Shown: piece by piece, positions 45,813 to 55,211 of the stretch | Position numbering within the stretch: position 1 is the stretch's first letter | Layout of the letters: each line of letters starts with the position of its first letter | NCBI RefSeq assembly: GCF_020193655.1 | Contig: NZ_JADYVE010000004.1 | Span: 62,001 to 126,000, forward strand | Direction of reading: 5' to 3' | Source of the DNA: Ensifer sp. IC3342 | GTDB taxonomy: Bacteria; Pseudomonadota; Alphaproteobacteria; Rhizobiales; Rhizobiaceae | Length of the DNA stretch: 64,000 nt | The notes under the pieces: generated by a model | Told to the model about the DNA's origin: nothing | Seen by the model: the letters and a program-made list of their open reading frames with translations, nothing else | Database searches by the model: none | Made by a program: the position numbers and the translations under genes

Positions 45813-47327
45813 ATGACCGCCTCGACCAAGCCGAGCCTCCCTGAAATGGAAGCAATCGCCGCGCGCCATCCGCACCTCTTGCACTCCTCTTCAAGAAAGA
45901 GGTTCAAAGCGGCACTGATCGGCATCGGCGTGCTGCTCTACATGGCCTTCAGCTGGTGGTTTTTTTCGATCGGCCATGTGCTTGCCAACGCCAATTGGGG
46001 TATCGCCGGCACCTATCTCGCCGACTGGGTCTCCTATGAGGTCCGGCCGGAGATCGCGATCGCGGCCGATGGCACGATGGCTGTCTCATATGCGCGCAAT
46101 TCGCCGCTCGGCCCCAATCCCAACCCCGATTGGGTCACGCTCGAGAAGAAGACCGTGACCCGAACGATAGAGGCGCCAGCCGCTCCTCAGGCGTCGAAGC
46201 CGAAGGCAAGTTCATCTTTCAATTTCATGGCGCCGAACGCCGCGCTCGGTGGTTCCCAGACGGCTCAAGCACAGAACCGGATCGAAACGCGCAACGAAGA
46301 AGTCGTAGTTCGCGCGCTGATCACCTACGATCGCTCGACGAATATCGAAATCGCCGATGGCTTGGTAAAGGCGACGCACAGCGGCGAGACGCTGACGATG
46401 ACCGTCGACGGGGCCGATACGGTAACGCCGCAGGGTCCCCTGCCCCGCTGGGCCAGGCAGAAGCGGCCGGGAGAAAAGATCACGCTCTCCTTCGGCCTCA
46501 CCGGCTGGGCGGAGGTCGAAGGCGACAAAGTCTCGATCCGCAATCGCTTCTTCGGCTGGGCAAACTTCCTCTTCGACAGCAACTCGCCGTTCTTCGGAAA
46601 GCCCTATGGCGAAGTGGTGTCGCTGATCGTCTCCGGCGAGCGGATCGATCCGGCACGCTCCAACCTTTCGCTTGCCTGGAACAACATTCTCTACAATGCG
46701 GAGTGGCAGCATCTCGACGTCTGGACCAAGCTGCTGCAGACGATTGTCATGGCGTTCGTCGGCACTCTCTTCGCATCGCTGATCGCCTTTCCGCTCTGCT
46801 TCCTCGCCGCGCGAAACATCACGCCGAACCTTTTCGCCAACCAACTCGCCAAGCGCTTCTTCGATTTCCTGCGGTCGGTGGACATGTTCATCTGGGCGCT
46901 GTTCTTCACGCGCGCCTTCGGTCCCGGCCCGCTCGCCGGCATCTCGGCGATCTTCTTCACCGACACCGGCACACTAGGCAAGCTCTATTCCGAGGCGCTC
47001 GAAAACATCGACGACAGGCAGCGCGAAGGCGTGAAGTCCGTCGGCGCGACGCCGATCGCGGTACAACGCTTCGGCGTGCTGCCGCAGGTCCTGCCGGTTT
47101 TTGCCAGCCAGGCGCTCTACTTCTGGGAATCGAACACCCGCTCGGCGACGATCATCGGCGCCGTCGGCGCCGGAGGCATCGGGCTCAAATTGTGGGAGGC
47201 GATGCGCACCAACTCCGATTGGGAAAATGTCGCCTATATGGTGCTTTTGATCTTGATGGTTGTCTTCGTTTTCGACAGCATCTCAAACGCGTGCCGATCG
47301 CGGCTGATGGGGCGGAAGCCGCACTAG
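45813..47327 (+). CDS. phnE: Phosphonate/phosphate ABC transporter permease PhnE2 (PhoT) with large periplasmic domain
   Basis: Second permease, 504 aa, much longer than the usual 260-320. After one helix (ALIGIGVLLYMAFSWWFF, near residue 32) comes an extracytoplasmic segment of about 230 residues. That segment includes an Ala/Pro/Lys linker (APAAPQASKPKASSSF) and beta-rich sequence. The BPD domain then begins near residue 305 (TIVMAFVGTLFASLIAFPLCFLAARNITPN). It has the EAA-like KSVGATPIAVQRFGVLPQVLP and NTRSATIIGAVGAGGIGLKLWE. Corresponds to phoT of S. meliloti by order. Confidence 0.93.
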   Translation: MTASTKPSLPEMEAIAARHPHLLHSSSRKRFKAALIGIGVLLYMAFSWWFFSIGHVLANANWGIAGTYLADWVSYEVRPEIAIAADGTMAVSYARNSPLGPNPNPDWVTLEKKTVTRTIEAPAAPQASKPKASSSFNFMAPNAALGGSQTAQAQNRIETRNEEVVVRALITYDRSTNIEIADGLVKATHSGETLTMTVDGADTVTPQGPLPRWARQKRPGEKITLSFGLTGWAEVEGDKVSIRNRFFGWANFLFDSNSPFFGKPYGEVVSLIVSGERIDPARSNLSLAWNNILYNAEWQHLDVWTKLLQTIVMAFVGTLFASLIAFPLCFLAARNITPNLFANQLAKRFFDFLRSVDMFIWALFFTRAFGPGPLAGISAIFFTDTGTLGKLYSEALENIDDRQREGVKSVGATPIAVQRFGVLPQVLPVFASQALYFWESNTRSATIIGAVGAGGIGLKLWEAMRTNSDWENVAYMVLLILMVVFVFDSISNACRSRLMGRKPH

Positions 47328-47342
47328 ATCACGAACGTGATC
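47327..47342. repeat. Short palindrome after phnE2
   Basis: GATCACG-AA-CGTGATC, perfect 7-bp arms, beginning in the last base of the phnE2 stop codon. Too tight a loop for a good terminator; it may be a protein-binding site or a common rhizobial intergenic motif. Confidence 0.4.
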
Positions 47343-47531
47343 GATTTCTGATAAACGGAGCGGGATGCGGGCGGAAAACCGAACGCACAAGTCCTCATCC
47401 CGCTCTGACCCGAATTGCGTTTCGCACTGAAGTCATCATGATGTTGTCATGCAAATCGGCTAGCTGCGCATCGCACCCCGCGAACATCGACCCGCCGGAC
47501 GGCGGGCCGGTCGATACAGAAAGTGAGACCC

Positions 47532-48239
47532 GTGCGTTATGCAATCTACTTCGCGCCGCCGGCCGACGACCGGCTGACGCAGACCGCAGCCCGTTGGCTT
47601 GGCCGCGATGCCTTTGTCGATGGAGCTCTGGGCTGGCCGGAAGTCCCGGCGCTCGGGCGCGAAGATCAGATGGCGTTGACGGCAGATCCGCGCCGATACG
47701 GCTTTCACGGAACGCTGAAGGCGCCCTTCGAGCTCGCGGAAGGCAAGAGCGAAGCGGATTTGCTGGCGGCCTTCGACGAGTTTGCGGCGGAGATCGAAGC
47801 CTTCGAGGTCCCGCAGATCGTGTTACACCAGATCGGCCCCTTTTTCGCACTGGTCCCGGCCGAAGACTGCCCACCTCTTCGAAACCTGGCGGAACAGGCC
47901 GTTCGCCGTTTTGAACCGTTCCGGGCGCCGCTTTCCGATGCCGATATCGCTCGCCGCAATCCGGAGAAGCTCCCGGAGCGGCAGCGCGAGTATCTCACGA
48001 CATGGGGTTACCATTACGTCTTCGAGGAATTTCAGTTCCATCTGACGCTAACGGGACCAGTGCCGAAGGAGACGCAAACAGTGATGCGTGAGACGCTCAC
48101 CGGCGCATTCGAGGCGTTCATCGGCAAGCCGCTCGACGTTTCGACCGTTGCACTTTTCGTCGAGCCCCATCGCGGCGCGCCGTTCACCGTCCATTCCCTG
48201 CTGCCGCTTGGCGGCGCATCCCAACGAAAGATCGCATGA
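47532..48239 (+). CDS. DUF1045 protein of phosphonate operons (2H phosphoesterase-like)
   Basis: 235-aa protein that accompanies phn operons (TIGR03223-type). Two HxT motifs (FHGTLKAPF near residue 59 and FHLTLTGPV near 165) identify a 2H phosphoesterase fold, which would act on a cyclic phosphate; ribose 1,2-cyclic phosphate from C-P lyase action is the natural candidate. Start is GTG: 47532 gives MRYAIYFAPPADDRL with AAGTGAG upstream, while GTG at 47523 would add three residues. It is separated from phnE2 by 204 bp and from phnM by 1 bp. Confidence 0.85.
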   Translation: MRYAIYFAPPADDRLTQTAARWLGRDAFVDGALGWPEVPALGREDQMALTADPRRYGFHGTLKAPFELAEGKSEADLLAAFDEFAAEIEAFEVPQIVLHQIGPFFALVPAEDCPPLRNLAEQAVRRFEPFRAPLSDADIARRNPEKLPERQREYLTTWGYHYVFEEFQFHLTLTGPVPKETQTVMRETLTGAFEAFIGKPLDVSTVALFVEPHRGAPFTVHSLLPLGGASQRKIA

Positions 48240-48240
48240 G

Positions 48241-49380
48241 ATGACCAAAGAACAGGTTTTGAGCAACGCCCGCATCGTTCTGGAGGACAGGATCGTCAAC
48301 GGCTCCGTCCTCATCCGCGACGGCCGGATCGCCGATATTTCGGAAGGGGCAAGCCGCACGGGTGAAGATTTCGAGGGCGACTACCTGCTGCCCGGCCTGA
48401 TCGAACTTCACACCGATCACCTGGAGGCGCATTACTCGCCGCGCCCGGGCGTGCGGTGGCTGAAGATCGCGGCGATCCAGGCCCACGACGCCCAGGTCGT
48501 CACCTCCGGCATCACCACGGTCTTCGACTGCCTGCGTCTCGGTTCGGACGAGGACGGCGGCTTCCAGAAGGGCGAGATGCGCAGCATGGCCGACGCCTTG
48601 GCACAGGCCAAGGAGGAAGGACGCCTGCGCGCCGACCACCTCATCCACCTGCGTTGCGAGGTTTCGACCTCCGACGTCCTCGATCATTACGAGGATTTTC
48701 AGGACGACCCGCAGGTCCGACTGGTCTCGCTGATGGACCATGCGCCGGGACAGCGCCAGTTCCAGACGATGGATCAGTACACCCTCTACTACAAGACGAA
48801 GCGCGGCCTCTCGGACGAGGCATTCGCCGAGTTCGTCGAGCGTCAGCAAGCGCTTTCCGCCCGCTACGCCACGCCTCATCGCACCGCGCTGGCAAAGGCC
48901 TGCGCGGCGCGCGGCATCACCATCGCAAGCCACGATGATGCGACGGTCGAGCATGTCGAGGAATCGATCGGCTACGGCATCCGTCTGGCGGAATTCCCGA
49001 CGAGCTTCGAGGCGGCGGAAGCCTCGCATCGCGCCGGCTTGAGCGTGCTGATGGGCGCCCCTAACATCGTGCGCGGCAAGTCCCATTCCGGCAACATCGC
49101 AGCCCGCGATCTCGCCGAGCGCGGCGTGCTCGACGTGCTTTCGTCCGATTACGTTCCCTTCAGCCTCATCCATGCGCCCTTCATTCTGGCTGACGAGGTC
49201 GAGGCGATCGATCTTCCGCAGGCGATCTCCATGGTTACGGCGACGCCGGCGCGCACCGTCGGGCTCGATGATCGTGGCCGGATCGCCGTCGGGCTGCGCG
49301 CCGATATTGCGCGCGTCCACCGTCCGCAGGGAATTCCAGTTGTTCGCTCCGTCTGGCGCGAAGGACGGCGTGTCGCATGA
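48241..49380 (+). CDS. phnM: Alpha-D-ribose 1-methylphosphonate 5-triphosphate diphosphatase PhnM
   Basis: Amidohydrolase-superfamily enzyme (379 aa) that releases pyrophosphate from the ribosyl-phosphonate triphosphate made by PhnGHIL. Metal ligands are visible: the LIELHTDHLEAHY motif near residue 55 (HxDxxE form), HLRCEVS near 139, ASHDDATVEHVEES near 226 and SSDYVPFSLIHA near 303. Starts 1 bp after DUF1045 and overlaps phnN by 4 bp (ATGA). The C-P lyase core genes phnGHIJKL are not in the window, so this module must cooperate with another locus. Confidence 0.95.
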   Translation: MTKEQVLSNARIVLEDRIVNGSVLIRDGRIADISEGASRTGEDFEGDYLLPGLIELHTDHLEAHYSPRPGVRWLKIAAIQAHDAQVVTSGITTVFDCLRLGSDEDGGFQKGEMRSMADALAQAKEEGRLRADHLIHLRCEVSTSDVLDHYEDFQDDPQVRLVSLMDHAPGQRQFQTMDQYTLYYKTKRGLSDEAFAEFVERQQALSARYATPHRTALAKACAARGITIASHDDATVEHVEESIGYGIRLAEFPTSFEAAEASHRAGLSVLMGAPNIVRGKSHSGNIAARDLAERGVLDVLSSDYVPFSLIHAPFILADEVEAIDLPQAISMVTATPARTVGLDDRGRIAVGLRADIARVHRPQGIPVVRSVWREGRRVA

Positions 49381-49964
49381 CCGCGGTCGGACAGGGGCAT
49401 GGAGCGCTCATCGTCGTCGTCGGCCCAAGCGGGGCAGGCAAGGACAGCGTCATGGGATTCGCTGCGCGCCATTTCGCGCATCGCCCGGATATCCTCTTCG
49501 TGCGGCGCGTGATCACGCGCCCGTCGGATGCCGGCAGTGAAGTGCATGAAAGCGTCTCGATGGCGGAATTCGAGGACATGAGCCGAAGCGGCGCCTTTGC
49601 CGTTTCGTGGCAGGCTCATGGTTTGAGCTACGGCGTTCCGATCGAGATCGCCGACAAGGTCGCAAGCGGCATGACGGCGATCGTCAACGGCAGCCGCGCC
49701 GCCCTTCCCGCAATTCGCGCCGCCTTCGGCACCATCGCCGTCGCGCTCGTGACCGCGGACACGGCTGTGCTGGCGAAGCGCTTGGCCGAGCGTGGGCGCG
49801 AGAGCGAGGACGACGTGTTGCGCCGGCTCACGCGGCAGACGCCGGACATCGTTGCCGGACCCGACGTGACGGTGATCGACAATAGCGGCCGGCTCGACGT
49901 CGCCGGGCAGCGCTTCGTCGCGCTCGTCGAGCGGCATTGCGCAGCATTGCATCATCCCGTCTGA
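49377..49964 (+). CDS. phnN: Ribose 1,5-bisphosphate phosphokinase PhnN
   Basis: Guanylate-kinase-like enzyme (195 aa) that phosphorylates ribose 1,5-bisphosphate to PRPP at the end of phosphonate breakdown. P-loop VVVGPSGAGKDSVMG near residue 12, then FVRRVITRPSDAGSEVHESVS and SWQAHGLSYGVP as in GMP-kinase folds, and LAERGRESEDDVLRRL in the lid region. ATGA overlap with phnM. Last gene of the block; a beta-type repeat module follows. Confidence 0.94.
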   Translation: MTAVGQGHGALIVVVGPSGAGKDSVMGFAARHFAHRPDILFVRRVITRPSDAGSEVHESVSMAEFEDMSRSGAFAVSWQAHGLSYGVPIEIADKVASGMTAIVNGSRAALPAIRAAFGTIAVALVTADTAVLAKRLAERGRESEDDVLRRLTRQTPDIVAGPDVTVIDNSGRLDVAGQRFVALVERHCAALHHPV

Positions 49965-50065
49965 GCAAGAACGAAGGATCGCGAACGTCGCGCCGCCGGC
50001 CCCAATAGTCCTGGGCCTTTTCGCGCGGCGCTCGTTGGCGGCAACAGACGTTGCCTACAGACAGC

Positions 50066-50112
50066 CTACTGCCGCGACCTTTGCGCGTCTCAAAAGACGC
50101 GCAGCGCTGTAG
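50066..50112. repeat. Single beta module of the mosaic element
   Basis: CTACTGCCGCGACCTTTGCG...GACGCGCAGCGCTGTAG: the second module of the elements at 27581 and 39450, alone, between the convergent ends of phnN and the ArsR gene. The GCGCGTCT/AGACGCGC stem suits a two-way terminator. Confidence 0.65.
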
Positions 50113-50148
50113 TCGGGACTCGCGCGAACGGTTCCCCGGCGAATATGG

Positions 50149-50520
50149 CTATTGTCGGTCGCCTTGCGCCAGTGCCTCTTCCGCCGCTTCCTCGATCTTC
50201 CTTACCATCGGCATGTTCACCGCGGCGGCGATGACGGAATCGAGCAGGCCCGGAAAGCGATTGTCAAGGTCGTCGCGCCGCAGCGTCACCAGTCGGCTCG
50301 TGCCGGAGACTTCCGTGCGGGTGATGCCGGCCTCGCGCAGCTTGGCCAGGTGGTAGCTGATATTGGTCTTGGAGCCTAAATCGGTGAAGTTCAGGCACAT
50401 GGTCGGCCGCCCCTCGCGGCGCGCGAGATAGCCCACGATCGCCAGGCGCGTCGGGTCGCCAAGGGCGGCGAGCACGTTCGAAAGGGTGATCTGATCGGCG
50501 GTGGGATGTGGTAGGGTCAT
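50149..50520 (-). CDS. ArsR-family transcriptional regulator
   Basis: Small winged-helix repressor (123 aa) starting at 50520 (MTLPHPTADQITLSNVLAALGDPTRLAIVGYLARRE). HTH core GSKTNISYHLAKLREAGITRTEVSG near residue 60. No CxC metal motif is seen; one Cys (MCLNF) precedes the HTH, so it is likely a non-metal or thiol/organic-signal member. Divergent from an MFS pump across 144 bp with a GTTCAA/TTGAAC palindrome. Confidence 0.9.
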   Translation of the reverse strand: MTLPHPTADQITLSNVLAALGDPTRLAIVGYLARREGRPTMCLNFTDLGSKTNISYHLAKLREAGITRTEVSGTSRLVTLRRDDLDNRFPGLLDSVIAAAVNMPMVRKIEEAAEEALAQGDRQ

Positions 50521-50634
50521 GGTCCGAAGATAGCTGCGACGGAACGCCAGTTCAACGCGGCGGGGCGGTCGCTCGCTCACACAAGGGTAGTAGTAGAAAA
50601 GGCATATTGACATGGCGACCGACCATGTTCAATA

Positions 50635-50652
50635 GTTCAATATCTTTTGAAC
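50635..50652. promoter_or_regulatory. Candidate ArsR operator before the MFS gene
   Basis: GTTCAA-TATCTT-TTGAAC, perfect 6-bp arms, with one more GTTCAAT half-site just upstream (50628). It ends 12 bp before the pump's ATG, so binding would block translation start or the promoter. Confidence 0.6.
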
Positions 50653-50664
50653 AAAGGACCCCTC

Positions 50665-51849
50665 ATGGACAAGCGCCTCATCTGGCTGGCTGTCGGCTCC
50701 TTCACGATGAGCACCGTCGGCTTCGTTTTTTCGAGCCTTCTACCATCGATCGCGGCCGATACGCACACGACCATCCCACATGCGGGGCACCTGATCACTG
50801 TGTTCTCGCTTTCCTACGCCATCGGCGCGCCGTTGCTTTCGGCGCTGGCAGGCGCGGCTGACAGGCGACGGCTGCTTGTGGCTGCGATGCTTGCCTTCGT
50901 GGCAGGCAATGGGATTGCTGCGACAAGCGTCTCGTTCACCACGCTGCTGCTCGCCCAAATCGTGATGGGAATGGCGAGCGGTTTGTTTGCTGCCACCGCC
51001 CAGGCGACGGCGGTTTCGCTGGCCGGCTCGGAGCATCGAGCGCTGGCAATCTCGATTGTCGTGGGCGGCACCACCTTCGCGGTGGCGTTGGGTGCCCCTC
51101 TCGGCGCGCTAATCGCCGCCTTCTGGGGCTGGCGCGGCACTTTCGGGGCGGTCGCCTTGCTCGGGCTCGCCTGCGCCACCGTGTTGTGGCTGCGTCTGCC
51201 GCGAGGCCTCAGCGGAACGAAGCTGACGCTCTCCGAACGCTTTAGCGCCATCGGTCTCCCGGGCGTGGGCTCCTCGCTGATGGTGACCTTTCTCTACCTT
51301 GCGGGCGCCTTCGTGATCATCTCCTATCTCGCGCCGCTAGCGATCGACGGGGCGGGGCTTTCGAAAATGGCGCTGCCAGGCCTGCTGCTTGCTTTCGGCG
51401 CGGGCGCGGTGATCGGCAACCTTTCCAGCGGCTTTTTGGCCGACCGGGTCGGCGCGACGCGCATGGTGGTGCTTTCGCTGATGTCGGCGCTGGTGGTGTC
51501 GTTGGTGATTGCCTTCGGGCTCAATCTCCTGCCGCGCAGCCTCGCCGGCCTGCTACTGATCGGTATCATGGTGCCGTGGGGCATCATCGGCTGGGCGTTC
51601 CCGCCGGCACAGGCAAGTCGCATCGTCGGCTTCGCACCGGAGGTGGCGCATCTGACGCTGTCACTCAACGCCTCGGCGATTTATCTAGGCATCGCCAGTG
51701 GCACGGCGATCGGTGGACGGGTGCTGGAAAACACGGCCGCAGCCAACCTCGGCTTCATCGCGGCACTGTTTCCGGTGGCCGCACTCGCCGCACTTTACGC
51801 GGGCCTGCGCTCCTACCAGCGGCGCTTGGCGGCCACTCTTGCGGAATAA
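50665..51849 (+). CDS. MFS efflux transporter (AraJ/YdhP-like)
   Basis: 12-helix drug:H+ antiporter-type MFS protein (394 aa). Start at 50665 (MDKRLIWLAVGSFTMSTVGFVFSSLLPSIA) with AAAGGA upstream. The loop 2-3 motif appears as GAADRRRLL near residue 67 and loop 8-9 as GFLADRVGATRM. Most like the arabinose/purine-efflux-like group (AraJ, PbuE). Under the probable control of the divergent ArsR regulator. Substrate unknown. Confidence 0.9.
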   Translation: MDKRLIWLAVGSFTMSTVGFVFSSLLPSIAADTHTTIPHAGHLITVFSLSYAIGAPLLSALAGAADRRRLLVAAMLAFVAGNGIAATSVSFTTLLLAQIVMGMASGLFAATAQATAVSLAGSEHRALAISIVVGGTTFAVALGAPLGALIAAFWGWRGTFGAVALLGLACATVLWLRLPRGLSGTKLTLSERFSAIGLPGVGSSLMVTFLYLAGAFVIISYLAPLAIDGAGLSKMALPGLLLAFGAGAVIGNLSSGFLADRVGATRMVVLSLMSALVVSLVIAFGLNLLPRSLAGLLLIGIMVPWGIIGWAFPPAQASRIVGFAPEVAHLTLSLNASAIYLGIASGTAIGGRVLENTAAANLGFIAALFPVAALAALYAGLRSYQRRLAATLAE

Positions 51850-52390
51850 GTTCAATCTCAAATGAAGCCGGCGCGTGGAACAAGAGCCTACCAGCGCCGG
51901 CCAACACGGCGCCGGCGCTGACGCCAAACTCGATAGGATCACTGAGCGGCATCCGATTTCGCCGATCGCAAAACCTGCCGATTAACCGGCCCAAACGCAC
52001 TCCGGCCAAGCTCTTCGACGCTCTCCGCCTCCAAGAGTGCAGATTGGTGCACTGCATCTGAGCGATCTCAATCCGGAGAGCGTGCTGACTGACCGCGACA
52101 GTGCTGCAGCACCGAGCGATCTGCCTTCCTACACTGCGACGTGTTCAGACTGCGCGCGGACCATGAAGCGTGCGCCGAGGTCGCCGCGCCCAGAACGGCA
52201 CAGCTCCACCCGGCGGCAGCAGCATGTCGCGCCGCGCCTGGCGAAGACAACACACCCGACTGAAGCCTCAGATCTCGCGCACGTGCCGCCCGGATCTTCC
52301 ATGCTGCAAGATCACTCTATGTTCTCTGGTATCAGGCCGATCCAGGCACCTCGTGCCATGAGGCCGAGAATTTTCGCTTGTCATTGGCGA
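51850..52390. other. Intergenic region before the hut operon
   Basis: About 540 bp after the MFS gene without a gene I can support; the open frames look like noise. No hutC/hutF or known repeat is present. It ends at the hutI promoter and the palindrome listed next. Confidence 0.5.
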
Positions 52391-52409
52391 TAATATGTCT
52401 ATACATTAT
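52391..52409. promoter_or_regulatory. Candidate HutC operator at hutI
   Basis: TAATATGTCTATACATTAT: core ATGTCTATACAT resembles GntR/HutC-type sites (TGT-N-TA-N-ACA), with outer TAAT/ATTA arms. 22 bp before the hutI ATG. No hutC is in the window, so the repressor would be encoded elsewhere. Confidence 0.55.
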
Positions 52410-52430
52410 CCCAAAGAAGGGCGGTAATCC

Positions 52431-53678
52431 ATGGACCAAAACGGCAACCCAAGTTCAGGCAGAACCAGCCTCTGGCGCAATGCCCGCCTAGCGACCCTTC
52501 GCGAGGATACGGAGCCGCTCGGCATCATCGAGAGGGGCGCTGTCGCGGCCCGCGGTGACCGAATCGTCTACGTCGGCGCAGAAGAAGACCTGCCCCGGGA
52601 TCTTGCCCGAGCGGACCAGACAACCGACTGTGAAGGCCGCTGGATCACGCCGGCGCTCATCGATTGCCACACCCATATCGTCCATGGCGGCAACCGCGCG
52701 CGTGAATTCCAACTGCGGCTCGAAGGTGCCACTTACGAGGAAATCGCACGCGCCGGCGGTGGCATCGCCTCGACGGTGAAGGCGACCAATGCGCTGTCGG
52801 CCGACGAGCTGGTAGAAGCAGCACTCCCGAGGCTCGACACGCTGCTCGGCGAGGGCGTCGCGACGGTCGAGGTGAAGTCCGGCTATGGGTTGAATATCGA
52901 AGCCGAGTTGAAGATGCTGCGCGCCGCGCGCCGGCTGCAAGAGTTGCGCCCAGTGCGCATCGTCACGAGCTATCTCGCCGCGCACGCGACACCTCCCGAA
53001 TATAAGGGCCGTAACGGCGACTATATCGCCGATGTCGTGCTGCCGGGCCTCAAGAGCGCCCATGCAGAGGGCCTGATCGACGCAGTCGATGGATTCTGCG
53101 AAGGCATCGCCTTCTCACCCGACGAGATCGCCCGGGTCTTTGACGCCGCTAAGGCGCTTGGCCTGCCGGTCAAGCTCCACGCGGAGCAGCTTTCGGATCT
53201 CGGTGGCGCCAAGCTCGCGGCCTCCTACGGCGCGCTTTCGGCTGACCACCTCGAATATCTCGACGCGGAAGGCGCGGCGGCACTGGCAAGGGCCGGGACC
53301 GTCGCCGTGCTTCTGCCCGGTGCATTCTATACGCTTCGGGAAAGGCAACTGCCGCCGGTTCAAGCCCTGCGTGATGCCGGCGCGCGTATCGCCATTGCGA
53401 CGGACTGCAATCCGGGCACTTCTCCGCTGACCTCGGTGCTTCTGACCATGAACATGTCGGCGACGCTTTTCCGGCTGACCGTCGACGAATGCCTCGCGGG
53501 TGTCACGCGCGAGGCCGCACGCGCGCTCGGAATCCTCGACAAGACCGCTACGATCGAGGTCGGCAAGTCCGCTGACCTCGCGATCTGGAACATCGATGAG
53601 CCTGCCGAACTTATCTATCGGATAGGCTTCAATCCGCTGCATCAGCGCATCTTTGGAGGCGAAAGAATCGGCCAATGA
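52431..53678 (+). CDS. hutI: Imidazolonepropionase
   Basis: Amidohydrolase (415 aa) converting imidazolone-5-propionate to N-formimino-L-glutamate, third step of histidine breakdown. Metal site [12 protein letters not shown] near residue 78, [20 protein letters not shown] near 105, [25 protein letters not shown] near 247 and [13 protein letters not shown] near 323 are all present. First gene of hutIHGU; the stop overlaps the hutH start (ATGA), so the genes are translated together. Confidence 0.97.
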   Translation: MDQNGNPSSGRTSLWRNARLATLREDTEPLGIIERGAVAARGDRIVYVGAEEDLPRDLARADQTTDCEGRWITPALIDCHTHIVHGGNRAREFQLRLEGATYEEIARAGGGIASTVKATNALSADELVEAALPRLDTLLGEGVATVEVKSGYGLNIEAELKMLRAARRLQELRPVRIVTSYLAAHATPPEYKGRNGDYIADVVLPGLKSAHAEGLIDAVDGFCEGIAFSPDEIARVFDAAKALGLPVKLHAEQLSDLGGAKLAASYGALSADHLEYLDAEGAAALARAGTVAVLLPGAFYTLRERQLPPVQALRDAGARIAIATDCNPGTSPLTSVLLTMNMSATLFRLTVDECLAGVTREAARALGILDKTATIEVGKSADLAIWNIDEPAELIYRIGFNPLHQRIFGGERIGQ

Positions 53679-55210
53679 CCATTGTACTTAAGCCAGGCTC
53701 CGTTCCGCTCAAGGATCTGGAGACGATCTACTGGACCCGGGAGCCGGCCCGCCTCGACCCCGCGTTCGACGTCGCCATTGCCAAAGGCGCCGCTCGCATC
53801 GCCGAAATCGCGGCTGGCAATGCCCCGGTTTACGGCATCAACACCGGCTTCGGCAAACTGGCTTCGATCAAGATCGACAGCGCCGACGTGACGACGCTGC
53901 AGCGCAATCTCATCCTGTCGCATTGCTGCGGCGTGGGTGCGCCCCTGCCGGAAAACATCGTCCGGCTGATGATGGGGCTGAAGCTCGTCTCGCTCGGCCG
54001 CGGCGCTTCGGGCGTTCGCCTCGAACTTGTCCGCCTGATCGAAGCGATGCAGGAACGGGGTGTGATCCCGCTGATCCCAGAAAAGGGGTCAGTGGGTGCA
54101 TCGGGCGACCTTGCGCCACTTGCGCACATGGCGGCCGTGATGATGGGCCACGGAGAAGCGTTCTTCGATGGTGAGCGCATGCCGGGCGGAGCCGCGCTCG
54201 AAAAGGCCGGTCTTACGCCCGTGACGCTCGCCGCGAAGGAAGGCCTCGCCCTGATCAACGGCACGCAGGCGTCCACCGCTCTTGCGCTCGCCGGCCTCTT
54301 CCGTGCCCATCGCGCCGCACAGGCGGCGCTCATCACCGGGGCGCTTTCGACCGATGCCGCAATGGGATCCTCGGCGCCCTTCCATCCCGATATCCACACG
54401 CTGCGTGGTCATCAGGGCCAGATCGACACCGCCGCCGCCCTTCGGCAATTGCTCGAGGGATCCGTGATCCGGCAGAGCCACATCGAGGGCGACGAACGGG
54501 TGCAGGACCCCTACTGCATCCGCTGCCAGCCACAGGTCGACGGCGCCTGCCTCGACCTCCTGCGCTCCGTCGCCGCATCGCTCACGATCGAGGCCAATGC
54601 CGTCACCGACAATCCGCTGGTGCTTTCGGACAACTCCGTTGTCTCGGGCGGCAATTTCCACGCCGAACCGGTGGCCTTCGCCGCCGACCAGATCGCGCTT
54701 GCGGTTTGCGAAATCGGCGCGATCGCGCAGCGCCGCATCGCGCTTCTTGTTGATCCGGCGCTCAGCTACGGCCTGCCGGCGTTCCTCGCCAAGAAGCCGG
54801 GGCTCAATTCGGGCCTGATGATCGCCGAAGTTACCTCCGCCGCCCTGATGTCTGAAAACAAGCAGCTCGCGCATCCGGCTTCCGTCGACTCGACGCCAAC
54901 ATCCGCCAACCAGGAAGACCACGTGTCGATGGCCTGCCACGGCGCGCGCCGCCTGCTGCAGATGACCGACAACCTGTTCTCGATCATCGGCATCGAGGCC
55001 CTGACGGCCGTCCAGGGCGTCGAGTTCCGGGCACCGCTGACGACGAGCGCGGAACTGTCGAAGGCCATGGCTGCCGTTCGCAGCGTGTCGCCGACGATCG
55101 AAGAGGACCGCTACATGGCCGACGATCTCAAGGCGGCCGGTGAACTCGTCGCCTCCGGCGCGCTCAACGCCGCCATCTCCGACGGCATCCTTCCGAAGCT
55201 GGATCTCTGA
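53675..55210 (+). CDS. hutH: Histidine ammonia-lyase
   Basis: Removes ammonia from L-histidine to give urocanate (511 aa). The MIO cofactor triad Ala-Ser-Gly lies in [16 protein letters not shown] near residue 142. [11 protein letters not shown] near 53, [12 protein letters not shown] near 280 and NQEDHVSMA near 410 complete the active site. Length is normal. Overlaps hutI by 4 bp and is followed by hutG after 1 bp. Confidence 0.97.
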   Translation: MTIVLKPGSVPLKDLETIYWTREPARLDPAFDVAIAKGAARIAEIAAGNAPVYGINTGFGKLASIKIDSADVTTLQRNLILSHCCGVGAPLPENIVRLMMGLKLVSLGRGASGVRLELVRLIEAMQERGVIPLIPEKGSVGASGDLAPLAHMAAVMMGHGEAFFDGERMPGGAALEKAGLTPVTLAAKEGLALINGTQASTALALAGLFRAHRAAQAALITGALSTDAAMGSSAPFHPDIHTLRGHQGQIDTAAALRQLLEGSVIRQSHIEGDERVQDPYCIRCQPQVDGACLDLLRSVAASLTIEANAVTDNPLVLSDNSVVSGGNFHAEPVAFAADQIALAVCEIGAIAQRRIALLVDPALSYGLPAFLAKKPGLNSGLMIAEVTSAALMSENKQLAHPASVDSTPTSANQEDHVSMACHGARRLLQMTDNLFSIIGIEALTAVQGVEFRAPLTTSAELSKAMAAVRSVSPTIEEDRYMADDLKAAGELVASGALNAAISDGILPKLDL

Positions 55211-55211
55211 T

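Noticed and set aside
52037-52393. 118-codon open frame before hutI
   Set aside because: No homology, biased composition, and it runs into the hutI promoter region.
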